33,530 bases of DNA, taken from NCBI RefSeq assembly GCF_900167405.1, contig NZ_FUWO01000020.1:1-33530 (forward strand). The letters run 5' to 3'. The DNA is from Globicatella sulfidifaciens DSM 15739. GTDB taxonomy: Bacteria; Bacillota; Bacilli; Lactobacillales; Aerococcaceae. The translations under genes and the position numbers were made by a program. The notes beneath the pieces were generated by a model. It saw only the letters and a program-made list of their open reading frames with translations. It made no database searches and had not been told where the DNA came from. Positions 18,228 to 25,058 of the stretch are shown one piece after another. Positions within the stretch are counted from its first letter, which is position 1. Each line of letters begins with the position of its first letter.

Positions 18228-18521
18228 TTAACCTACAAACTCATTATTTAAATAAAATGCTTCTTTTAGAAATTCAATCACCGCATCATAGGTTTGGCAT
18301 GTATCTTTTGGGGTTGAAAAGTGATCGGTAATCTCATCTAATCGTTTAAATTCATAAGAAACATCCATCGGCCCTTTTTTAATTTTCCGCAAAATATTTT
18401 GGTATAAATTTTGGATTTCTAATACTTCTGGATGATTTTTTATATGCACTTTGGAAATTGCTTGGATGTATAAATTCATTTGTTGTTCATTTTCTAATAG
18501 GAAAATACTTAATTGTGACAT
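18228..18521 (-). CDS. Hypothetical 97-aa protein, probably helical
   Basis: I do not recognise this family. It is a small soluble protein without membrane segment or signal; amphipathic helices are suggested (residues 5-50 and 75-92). Possible ligand residues are HIKNH near residue 26-30 and a single Cys (KDTCQTYD) near 75. AAGGAG sits 8 nt before ATG 18521, so translation is likely. It starts 13 nt behind the broken metal-ATPase/HMA fragment and may be the surviving last gene of a damaged metal operon. A metal or iron role is only a guess from position. Confidence 0.55.
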   Translation of the reverse strand: MSQLSIFLLENEQQMNLYIQAISKVHIKNHPEVLEIQNLYQNILRKIKKGPMDVSYEFKRLDEITDHFSTPKDTCQTYDAVIEFLKEAFYLNNEFVG

Positions 18522-18533
18522 GACGATTGCTCC

Positions 18534-18811
18534 TTATTTTAATTTGATATCTAATACCTGGTAACCCATCGCTTCAATTTTTTCTTTAATTATCTCTATA
18601 TTAACTACTGGCTCTTCAAAATTAAATTTTAAATTTGCTTGAAATAATAATGGAACAACTCCAAAACCCCTGCGACTAAAAAACTAAAATCAGTGACCAC
18701 GCTCATTTTGAAAAGCCAAAGATTACTAAAAGCAAGAATTATGAGTAATAATTGAAACAACATAAGCGAATTTTTGTGATTAAAAATCCATCTTTTCATC
18801 TTTTTACCCAC
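18534..18811 (-). pseudogene. Fused remnant of a heavy-metal P-type ATPase and an HMA (CopZ-like) domain
   Basis: Residues from 18811 read like the first two helices of a metal ATPase (MKRWIFNHKNSLMLFQLLL ... FSFLVAGV). The frame then fails: one missing T in the run near 18666 turns the usual AGVFGVVPLLFQA into VLELFHYYFKQI-stop. In the other frame, GVVPLLFQA runs on to 18534 as NLKFNFEEPVVNIEIIKEK and IEAMGYQV, the second half of an HMA metal-binding domain. The catalytic ATPase domains and the HMA CxxC are missing. The simplest account is a deletion joining an ATPase gene to a downstream chaperone gene, plus a frameshift. Confidence 0.6.
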
Positions 18812-18979
18812 TTACAATCAGAGTATATCTTAAGAATTGATTAAAAAAATTGTCCTACATCAAGTTTTATCCATTGTTATACTCAATCAGTAAAATGCAA
18901 AGTAAAAAAATCAATTTCTTTTTTATTATTTCGTCCCTACTATCTCCTATTAACCGCAACGAAAATTTATAATTGATAC

Positions 18980-19033
18980 AAAAAATCTCTCCCTAAAGTA
19001 GTGTTTCATTCCAACTGTCTACTTTAAGGAGAG
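18980..19033 (-). terminator. Terminator of the flavoprotein cluster
   Basis: CTCTCCCTAAAGTAG (18987-19001) pairs with CTACTTTAAGGAGAG (19019-19033), a 15-bp stem with one mismatch. On the minus strand ATTTTTTG follows. It lies 166 nt past the stop of the FMN reductase-PAS gene. No gene was seen in 18812-19198. Confidence 0.85.
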
Positions 19034-19198
19034 TTTATATAGCTTTCTTTAAGGTTAGAAAATAATTTAAAAGTACAAAGAATAATTGATAAACATTCCT
19101 TGGACTTATTAAATCACCTTTAATCTATGATAGAATCATCGAGAACTAATTAAGTTAACTTTCGAATGATTGACTAGTATCTCTATCAAACAAGTCAT

Positions 19199-20476
19199 CT
19201 ATTTTTCTGAAGCACCACTAGATGCATCGACTACATTGATAGTTGTATTGGCTGATTTAGCTTCTTGAGCAGAAGCACCACTCGTTGCATCTGCTTCAGG
19301 GCTGACATCTGTATGACCTTTAGATGAAGCACCACTCGTTGCATCGACTGATGTCGCCACTTCACCTGTTGCATTGACTAATTTTTGTCCAGTCTCATTT
19401 AAATACCAGTCTAACCACGGTTTAAAATTAAAGACTACTTCATTAATGCCAGCATACGATCCATCAGCATGATGCATGGCTTCATAATGATGCACATTGA
19501 TAATATCTTTGCTTGTTCCCGGAACAATAGTTCTAAAGTAGTCTTGATTACCGGCGCGTAAATTCGCAATTAAATATTCCACATTTTTATATGTGCGTGG
19601 AGGGTGAACAGTTCCTAAACGACTTCCTGATTGAGATGGTATACGCGGCGCCATCATTGTATTAGCATTTTGCGCATGATTATAATATAAGAATTGATTA
19701 TTTTCATCCGCAAATGTGACTTCAAATGGTAAAGCTCGTAAGAATCGGTCTAATTGATTAACAGTTAGCACCCCATGGTCTAAACGTACATAATCATTTC
19801 CCTCTGCTGCCCCAACCACTTCTGCAGCCTTCTCCACCCACTCTGGATCATCAGGGTCTACTTCAGTGATAGTTGTTTCGATTGGGCTAGTACAAAATAA
19901 ATCTTCAGGTTGTGTCGGTAGTGGTTCTTGTAAAGGTTTAATTACCTCAATATATTTGACAAAATTTTCCAAACAAGTTCTTAAAAAAGAAACTGTCCCA
20001 GCACTTTTAATATTTCCCATATCATCAAATGCCTCTTTTGCTTTACCTAATAAAAACTCATTTCCTGTTAAAACATATGCCTGAACACCTGGTGCATCTA
20101 AAATTTTTCGTAAATGTACTTGAGCACGTGATGTACCTTGCTCCAAATACGAAGCACCCATTATCATGACCGGTTTATTTTTGAATGGGTGTAATTTAAA
20201 TGATAACCACTCTAAGGTGCTTTTTAATGCCGCTGGGATGGTATGATTATGTTCAGGTGTCGCAATAATCACACCATCGCAACGAATTAATTTATTATAA
20301 ATATACTGAACAGCAAAACTATCTGACTGATCAAAATCTTGATTAAACATTGGAACATCTTTTATTTCCAATAGTTCTAACTCGAATAAATCTTTAAATT
20401 CTTTCTGTATAAATTGTAATAACTTACGGTTATAAGATATTTCGGCATTTGAACCTACAATTCCAATCAATTTCAC
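19199..20476 (-). CDS. FMN reductase-PAS fusion with three C-terminal flavinylation motifs
   Basis: A 425-aa cytosolic protein. Residues 1-185: NADPH-dependent FMN reductase fold (MKLIGIVGSNAEIS, TPEHNHTIPAALK, YLEQGTSRAQ). Residues about 225-355: a PAS_10/DUF438-like domain (LPFEVTFADENNQFLYYN, HPPRTYKNV, HADGSYAG). Tail: DATSGAS at 378-384, DATSGAS at 396-402 and DASSGAS at 417-423 (DNA 19345-19325, 19291-19271, 19228-19208). These fit the Dxx(S/T)GA(T/S) motif to which ApbE attaches FMN by a phosphoester bond at the last Thr/Ser. No signal peptide, so modification would be cytosolic; the clustered ApbE also lacks one. Start GTG behind GGAG. Inferred: electrons pass from NAD(P)H through the reductase FMN to tail flavins and an unknown acceptor. 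Confidence 0.85.
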   Translation of the reverse strand: MKLIGIVGSNAEISYNRKLLQFIQKEFKDLFELELLEIKDVPMFNQDFDQSDSFAVQYIYNKLIRCDGVIIATPEHNHTIPAALKSTLEWLSFKLHPFKNKPVMIMGASYLEQGTSRAQVHLRKILDAPGVQAYVLTGNEFLLGKAKEAFDDMGNIKSAGTVSFLRTCLENFVKYIEVIKPLQEPLPTQPEDLFCTSPIETTITEVDPDDPEWVEKAAEVVGAAEGNDYVRLDHGVLTVNQLDRFLRALPFEVTFADENNQFLYYNHAQNANTMMAPRIPSQSGSRLGTVHPPRTYKNVEYLIANLRAGNQDYFRTIVPGTSKDIINVHHYEAMHHADGSYAGINEVVFNFKPWLDWYLNETGQKLVNATGEVATSVDATSGASSKGHTDVSPEADATSGASAQEAKSANTTINVVDASSGASEK

Positions 20477-20494
20477 TTAACATCGCTCCTTTAC

Positions 20495-21097
20495 TTATTT
20501 TTCCCAAGAAAAGTTTTTAACTTGTTCCTCCATTAACTTTTTAGCTTCAACTAATTGCGCAGTAAATTCGATAAATAGTGTAAAATCTGCAAAAATTTGT
20601 TCTAGATCTTTTACTAATTTCTCGTCCTTCAAATTACCTTCTTCATCAAAAGCTTGAAGAGAATTCCCTAATAAAAATTCTGAACTTGGTAGCACACGTG
20701 CTTTTACTTCAGGGGCATCTAATATTTGTCTTAATTGACTTTGAGCTCTTGAAGATCCTAATGTCCCATATGATGCTCCAGTAATCATTATAGGTTTATT
20801 TAATAATGGATAAATACCATAAGACAACCAAGCAATTGCATTCATCAAAACAGCAGGACAAGAATGATCATACTCAGGAGTCGAAATAATCACTCCATCA
20901 GCAGATTCAATTTTATCAGCTGCTTTTTGCACTACTTCTGGAACCGTTTTATCAACGGGTTTATTAAAAACTGGAAATTCATAAATCTCAATTAATTCAA
21001 TTTCTGCTTTATCACTAAATTTTTTCTGTATAAATTCCAATAATTGTCTATTAGTAGACTTAATTGAATTTGTTCCAACAATTCCAATCAATTTCAC
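20495..21097 (-). CDS. NADPH-dependent FMN reductase family protein
   Basis: A 200-aa flavodoxin-like protein, a paralogue of the N-terminal domain of the next gene: both begin MKLIGIVG and share TPEYDHS/TPEHNHT, GASY and the SSRAQ...RQILDAPEV block. The family reduces FMN or quinones with NAD(P)H. This copy has neither PAS domain nor flavinylation motif. Start GTG with GAGGTG upstream. The gap to the fusion gene is 18 bp, so they are cotranscribed. An imperfect palindrome around CCTAGG (about 21150) lies in the 298-bp gap upstream. It may supply or receive electrons with the fusion protein; this is inference. Confidence 0.88.
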   Translation of the reverse strand: MKLIGIVGTNSIKSTNRQLLEFIQKKFSDKAEIELIEIYEFPVFNKPVDKTVPEVVQKAADKIESADGVIISTPEYDHSCPAVLMNAIAWLSYGIYPLLNKPIMITGASYGTLGSSRAQSQLRQILDAPEVKARVLPSSEFLLGNSLQAFDEEGNLKDEKLVKDLEQIFADFTLFIEFTAQLVEAKKLMEEQVKNFSWEK

Positions 21098-21395
21098 TTT
21101 TTATACACCTCATTTTATTAATATTTGATTCCTCTTGCCAAAATCTAACAATACCTAGGTTTGTAACTTTTAATAAAAACATTCCAAGAAGAAAGCACAT
21201 CAACTATAAAAAATCCGATGTTCTAGGCTTTAATTGATATTACATACTCACTAATATTTTCTTAGTCTTTTGAACACTCTTCATCTATAAATTAATTTTA
21301 TTTTAACATTGAAATTATATATTCACAAATAAAAACCTAATATTTTTTTTAAAAAACATCAGATTTTCCTAATCACTTAGTAAAGTGTCAAGCTA

Positions 21396-22088
21396 CTAAT
21401 TTGCATATTGCAGTAAGCCGTCGAAATTAATAATTTTAATCTTTCGTGGTGATAAAGATTTAATGATATTTAAAGTTTCCAATTCTTTAAATTTTCGACT
21501 AATCGTTTCAGGCGTAGTCCCCAAAAAAGCGGCTAACTCTTTTCTTGATAGTTCCAAGTTGATAAGATGAGCATCAGATGCTTGACCGGGTAGCTGGCCT
21601 AATAAATAATTGACGAGTCGTGTACCAACAGACTCGTTCGCTACTCGTGAGGTCATCTTTTCTGAAGCTTGTAAACGACGCGACATTTCTTCCAAAATTT
21701 TTAATGATACGGCCGGATAACTTAAAAGAACCTCTTTAAAATCATCAGCATAAAGTTGACATACCTTAGTATCAACTAAAGCATACGCATAGTCTTCGTA
21801 TTGCCTATCTTGTGAAAACAAGCTCCATTCTCCAATAAAATCACCCGGTTTCAAAATTCGAATTAGCTGTTCCTTTCCAGATTCTAAAAGATGAAACAAA
21901 CGAACAGCGCCACTTTGAATAATGTATAAAGTATTAGTAGGCTCCTCAGCACGAAACAAATACTCGCCTTTTTTAAACTCAACAGCATGAATCTTTTGGT
22001 GAATCAGCGCTAACGAGTCTGCTTCTAAATGATTAAAGATTGGGACTTGCAGCATACAATGATGTTCTGTTAAACACTTAGATGTAAT
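21396..22088 (-). CDS. Crp/Fnr-family transcription regulator, probable non-AUG start
   Basis: An N-terminal cyclic-nucleotide-type beta-roll (GEYLFRAEEPTNTLYIIQSG, then GDFIGEWSLF) and a C-terminal winged helix (LSRKELAAFLGTTPETISRKF). The first ATG is at 22055 but has no ribosome binding site. Upstream the frame stays open as KCLTEHHCM-LQVPIFNHL, which matches the Cys-bearing start of many Fnr-like regulators of this order. AAGGTG lies 8 nt before an ATT at 22088, so an AUU start, as in infC, is proposed. The Cys pair could sense redox or hold a cluster. It sits between apbE and the reductases and probably controls this cluster. The 219-aa ATG form is the conservative alternative. Confidence 0.82.
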   Translation of the reverse strand: MTSKCLTEHHCMLQVPIFNHLEADSLALIHQKIHAVEFKKGEYLFRAEEPTNTLYIIQSGAVRLFHLLESGKEQLIRILKPGDFIGEWSLFSQDRQYEDYAYALVDTKVCQLYADDFKEVLLSYPAVSLKILEEMSRRLQASEKMTSRVANESVGTRLVNYLLGQLPGQASDAHLINLELSRKELAAFLGTTPETISRKFKELETLNIIKSLSPRKIKIINFDGLLQYAN

Positions 22089-22220
22089 GATATTAACACC
22101 TTCTTTCGATTATTAAGACTAAATTTTTATCAAATTTGTCGCTCTAAACCATTATTTTAGATAGCGTTGCTACTATCTAATTGATTTATCAATACCCCTT
22201 GAAAATCAATTATAAATTTT

Positions 22221-23159
22221 CTAATTATCGATAAACAGACGATTGTGTAATCCCTTTGAATAAAACACTTCATTTTCATTAGTAATCACAATTACCTCTA
22301 ATTCAGGATGCTGTGCTACTTCGTTCATAATCGTTTGAATATCTTTCCCAAATAAACGGGTCGTCCAGATCTCACAGTCGACGGATTTTTTAGAAACAAT
22401 CGTAATACTGTCGATATTAGTTGCCATCGGATACCCTGTCTTCGGATCAAAAATATGATGGTACCGCTGGCCATTCAATTCAAGCACCCGTTCATAAACT
22501 CCTGATGTTACAACGGACTCTTCTGCTATTTTTAAAAGCGCAATATTTTCGCCACGAGCTTTCTGAGGATTTTGAATTCCAATCACCCATAATTGATCAG
22601 CGTGATGCACCGCTGGGCCAAAGGTTAAGACATTACCCCCTAAATTGATAAAACCTGACATAACACCTCGATCTTTTAACATCGCACAAACTTTATCGGC
22701 GATATACCCTTTCGCAATGGCTCCTAAATCGATTTTCATACCAGGTTCCATTAAATAGACCGAATAATCCCAATTATTTAACTGAAGCTTTTTAGGATTG
22801 GTCAAAGCTAATTGCTTCATAATCTCTGTACCGGTCGGTAATTGTGCATCATCAAAGCCAATACGCCATAATTGAACCACTGGTCCCATCAAGATATTCA
22901 AATGACTTCCAGGAGCCAAACTATGTGATAAACCTAATTCAATTAGCTCAAATAATTCGGGATGGACCCTAACAGGTTGTACACCGGCATTTAAGTTAAT
23001 TTGCATTAATTCGGAACGACTATCATTGGCACTAAAACGCATATTATATTGGTGTAATAATGACTCCGCTTCATCCAAAATCGGTTCAGCATCATGATGT
23101 AAAATTTTTATTTCGATGATAGTTCCCATTAAACGAATTTTTCTACTGCTGAACTTCAT
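22221..23159 (-). CDS. apbE: FAD:protein FMN transferase ApbE
   Basis: A 312-aa enzyme that moves FMN from FAD to Thr/Ser in target proteins, with Mg. Motifs: GSHLNILMGPVVQLW, MKIDLGAIAKGYIADKV, GFINLGGNV, VVTSGVYER and HHIFDPKTGYP. The late segment reads DCEIWTTRLF, where the family usually has an Asp-Ala-Leu-(A/S)-T run. No signal peptide or lipobox is present, unlike most ApbE proteins, so it should act in the cytosol, matching the cytosolic target encoded three genes downstream. ATG 23159 follows AGGAG. The promoter carries a palindrome and a cre-like site. Confidence 0.93.
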   Translation of the reverse strand: MKFSSRKIRLMGTIIEIKILHHDAEPILDEAESLLHQYNMRFSANDSRSELMQINLNAGVQPVRVHPELFELIELGLSHSLAPGSHLNILMGPVVQLWRIGFDDAQLPTGTEIMKQLALTNPKKLQLNNWDYSVYLMEPGMKIDLGAIAKGYIADKVCAMLKDRGVMSGFINLGGNVLTFGPAVHHADQLWVIGIQNPQKARGENIALLKIAEESVVTSGVYERVLELNGQRYHHIFDPKTGYPMATNIDSITIVSKKSVDCEIWTTRLFGKDIQTIMNEVAQHPELEVIVITNENEVFYSKGLHNRLFIDN

Positions 23160-23189
23160 AGTATGCTCCTAACTTTTACATAATCAACT

Positions 23190-23224
23190 AAGTCTATTGT
23201 AGACTTTTATAAGCGTTTCCTCAA
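23190..23224 (-). promoter_or_regulatory. apbE promoter with 17-bp palindrome and cre-like site
   Basis: Minus strand -35 TTGAGG (23224-23219), 17-bp spacer, -10 TACAAT (23201-23196). The perfect palindrome AAGTCTA-TTG-TAGACTT (23190-23206) covers the -10 and is a likely operator. TATAAGCGTTTCCT (23208-23221), a cre-like sequence, covers the spacer and -35. The regulator for the palindrome is unknown; it does not look like a Crp/Fnr TGTGA-N6-TCACA site. Confidence 0.6.
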
Positions 23225-23549
23225 GTGATACTTTTTTCACCATCATGAATACTAAAAAATAGGACTAAAAAGTACTTAATTGTTTGAAAAACTAATGAAT
23301 AGGCTGAAATCATGCATAAAGTTCTAATGTGAGTAGATTGCAAATACTTTTATCACTCATGCATAAACTATTATCTACGACTGTATCAAATAAATTGCTG
23401 TTCGCCTAATTCATAATATAATATCCTCGAAAAATTTAAAACTAGTGGTTGATAGAGCATATTCTGTAAAAATGTTAACGTGGATGGTGCCTATATGTTT
23501 CTCCTCATAAAACGTACTTCCTTAACAACAAGGTAGTGCCTAATGCAAA

Positions 23550-23583
23550 TAAAAAAGCTCATTACCTATTGAAGGCATGAGCT
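23550..23583 (-). terminator. Terminator behind the DUF2871 remnant
   Basis: AGCTCAT (23556-23562) pairs with ATGAGCT (23577-23583); six or more T follow on the minus strand. The rest of 23225-23555 is AT-rich; no gene is supported. Confidence 0.75.
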
Positions 23584-23622
23584 AAACCCTGAGGGACATA
23601 ATTAGGGCAAAACCTGTAAATA

Positions 23623-23987
23623 TTATTTAACTTGGGTATTTTCTAAACGATATAGTTTCACCAGTAATTTCACCATACCGGCGCTAAAATAATGTGACCT
23701 AAACCAGACATTCCTTCGATTGCTTTAATATTAATTAAATCTTGTCCTTGAGCGGTAATTTGATAGATGCCAATGAAAACCATCATGACTAAAGTAAAGG
23801 TTACCCCCCCTACATAGATTAAATAAGATTTTTTAAGACTTAATACACTATTCAAGGAGTAGTTTCTAATTAGTAGATAAAAGACTAATAATACCACAAA
23901 TCCAAGTACTAATGTGTGCGTATGTAACACACTTAAGCGTGTATCACCGACAAAATTATTCATTATTGAATTCATTATTCTTGACAC
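23623..23987 (-). pseudogene. Broken DUF2871 membrane protein gene
   Basis: The frame has the DUF2871 landmarks: TRLSVLHTHTLVLGF, a helix about LIYVGGVTFTLVMMVFIG, and GLGHIIL near the end. Two defects are visible. The family's first helix is missing: the frame opens at a GTG at 23987 inside a palindrome, with a stop just upstream. After GLGHIIL the frame ends as APVW-stop, but in the next frame AGMVKLLVKLYRLENTQVK continues to a stop at 23623, as if one G had been lost near 23684. Function of the family is unknown; some members sit near respiratory or redox genes. A sequencing error could explain the 3' shift but not the missing 5' end. Confidence 0.7.
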
Positions 23988-24010
23988 TGTGTCACATTGT
24001 CAAGAATAAT
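23974..24010. repeat. 37-bp palindrome at the 5' end of the DUF2871 remnant
   Basis: ATTATTCTTGACA and its exact complement TGTCAAGAATAAT flank an 11-nt centre. On the minus strand the arm supplies a TTGACA -35-like hexamer. It may be an operator, a terminator-like structure or a mobile element end. Confidence 0.6.
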
Positions 24011-24084
24011 CAAGACTACCGACCGGAGTGCTCAATGAAAATAGCCTAGAGGAAAGGATAAATGCCCCCTGCTTTACTTAGTGG

Positions 24085-24175
24085 ACTCACTTTAAAATGG
24101 ATTGGGAGTAGGTATCAAACAAGACTTTTAGACGCAGTTTGATTTCATTCAACCACTGCACTATAAAATAAAAAA
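24085..24175 (+). repeat. Modular intergenic repeat, copy E (B module)
   Basis: GGTATCAAACAAGACTTTTAG, then GACGCAGTTTGATTTCATTC and AACCACTGCACTATAAAAT. TTGATT and TATAAA are 17 bp apart, giving a promoter-like exit from the module toward the structured region at 24.2-24.9 kb. Confidence 0.6.
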
Positions 24176-24180
24176 AGGAT

Positions 24181-24466
24181 TCAAACGGAATTTTTAAAGT
24201 TTTGTCCGGCCTAATGAAGGATATTAGGAGAGCTACAGCATTACCACAGCGACCAGTACGTGTTAAGATAATCGGAAACGCTGATTTTAAACTAGCACGA
24301 ACCTTTTAAACCAGCGCAACACACAATCAACTAATGCTAGCTATACCAGCCGGACCCAATGACATTCGGCTAAAGTCTAATATAACCGCAATCTACATCC
24401 TACCTTTCCCGAAGGTGAAAGGCATCAGCAGAAATTTTTCGTGAGGAAAATTTCACCCACTTAAAA
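24181..24466. other. Gene-free stretch with several hairpins next to the tandem element
   Basis: No ORF is supported. Visible pairs: CCTAAT/ATTAGG (about 24210-24228), CAGCG/CGCTG (about 24247-24284), AGCCG/CGGCT (about 24348-24371), CCTTTC/GAAAGG (24403-24422) and GAAATTTT/AAAATTTC (24431-24454). These may belong to the same RNA as the duplicated element that follows. Confidence 0.35.
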
Positions 24467-24905
24467 ATCTCTCTTTCCCTTTTTTATGATGGATGGTTAA
24501 ACGTTAGTTTATTATCATTAGTAATGACCAGGATGTATTTTCGCATGAACGCTGTTGAACTTTAGTTCTTACAGCGCTTCAGAAAATCAAGTCTGTAGGT
24601 TCTTCGAAGAAAACCGAAAGACGGTCCCATAACTCTTTAATGTTACTAAACTAACAAAGAATTATTTTAAAACTTTCTCTTTCCCTTTTTTATGAATGCT
24701 TAACAGTTAGTTTATGAGTCATAATAGCAACGCTAAGCATAATAATAAGTTAGTAGATTGTTATTAGCAATGTTAAGCATAAATTCTGCATGAGTTTTCT
24801 TTTCACTTCAGTGAATTAGAAAACCTCAAGAATTTAAGTCTGTATGTTCCACGAAGTGAACAGAAAGACGGTGCCATTGCTCTTTAATAACAATCTCCTA
24901 ACGAA
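24467..24905. ncRNA. Tandem pair of structured RNA-like units of unknown class
   Basis: Two units of about 150 bp share a fold. Unit 1: closing stem GTTAGTTTA (24503-24511)/TAAACTAAC (24647-24655). Unit 2: GTTAG+GATTGTTATTA (24749-24766)/TAATAACAATC+CTAAC (24885-24902). Inside each is a first hairpin (GAACGCTGT/ACAGCG-TTC in unit 1; GAGTTTTCT/AGAAAACCTC in unit 2), then a conserved AAGTCTGTA, a small hairpin (GGTT/AACC; GTTC/GAAC) and conserved GAAAGACGGT-CCAT-CTCTTTAAT. Stem sequences differ but remain paired, while the single-stranded parts are kept. Each unit is preceded by CTTTCCCTTTTTTATGA. The coding strand is not known. It matches no RNA class I can name. Confidence 0.55.
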
Positions 24906-25002
24906 TTATGAAAAACACCATTACACTTTAATAATGACTCATAAACGGAAATTATTCACTCCGCAACACCCTTTAACTAACCATCATCCTTACCAACAAA
25001 AC

Positions 25003-25035
25003 AAAAAAACTGGACCATCCATAAGAACAATCCAG
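25003..25035 (-). terminator. Terminator of pnp
   Basis: CTGGA (25010-25014) pairs with TCCAG (25031-25035); on the minus strand seven T follow (25009-25003). The stem is short, with a 16-nt loop. A 68-aa open frame at 24844-25050 on the plus strand is not credible. Confidence 0.65.
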
Positions 25036-25058
25036 CATTCAAATCATTGACTATTCAA

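Noticed and set aside
24181-24905. RNase P RNA or tmRNA
   Set aside because: The conserved GAGGAAAGTCC and ACAGAA blocks of rnpB, and the tmRNA GGTTCGA-CCA end, are absent.
24844-25050. 68-aa plus-strand frame
   Set aside because: Low-complexity, no ribosome binding site, overlaps the structured element and the pnp terminator.
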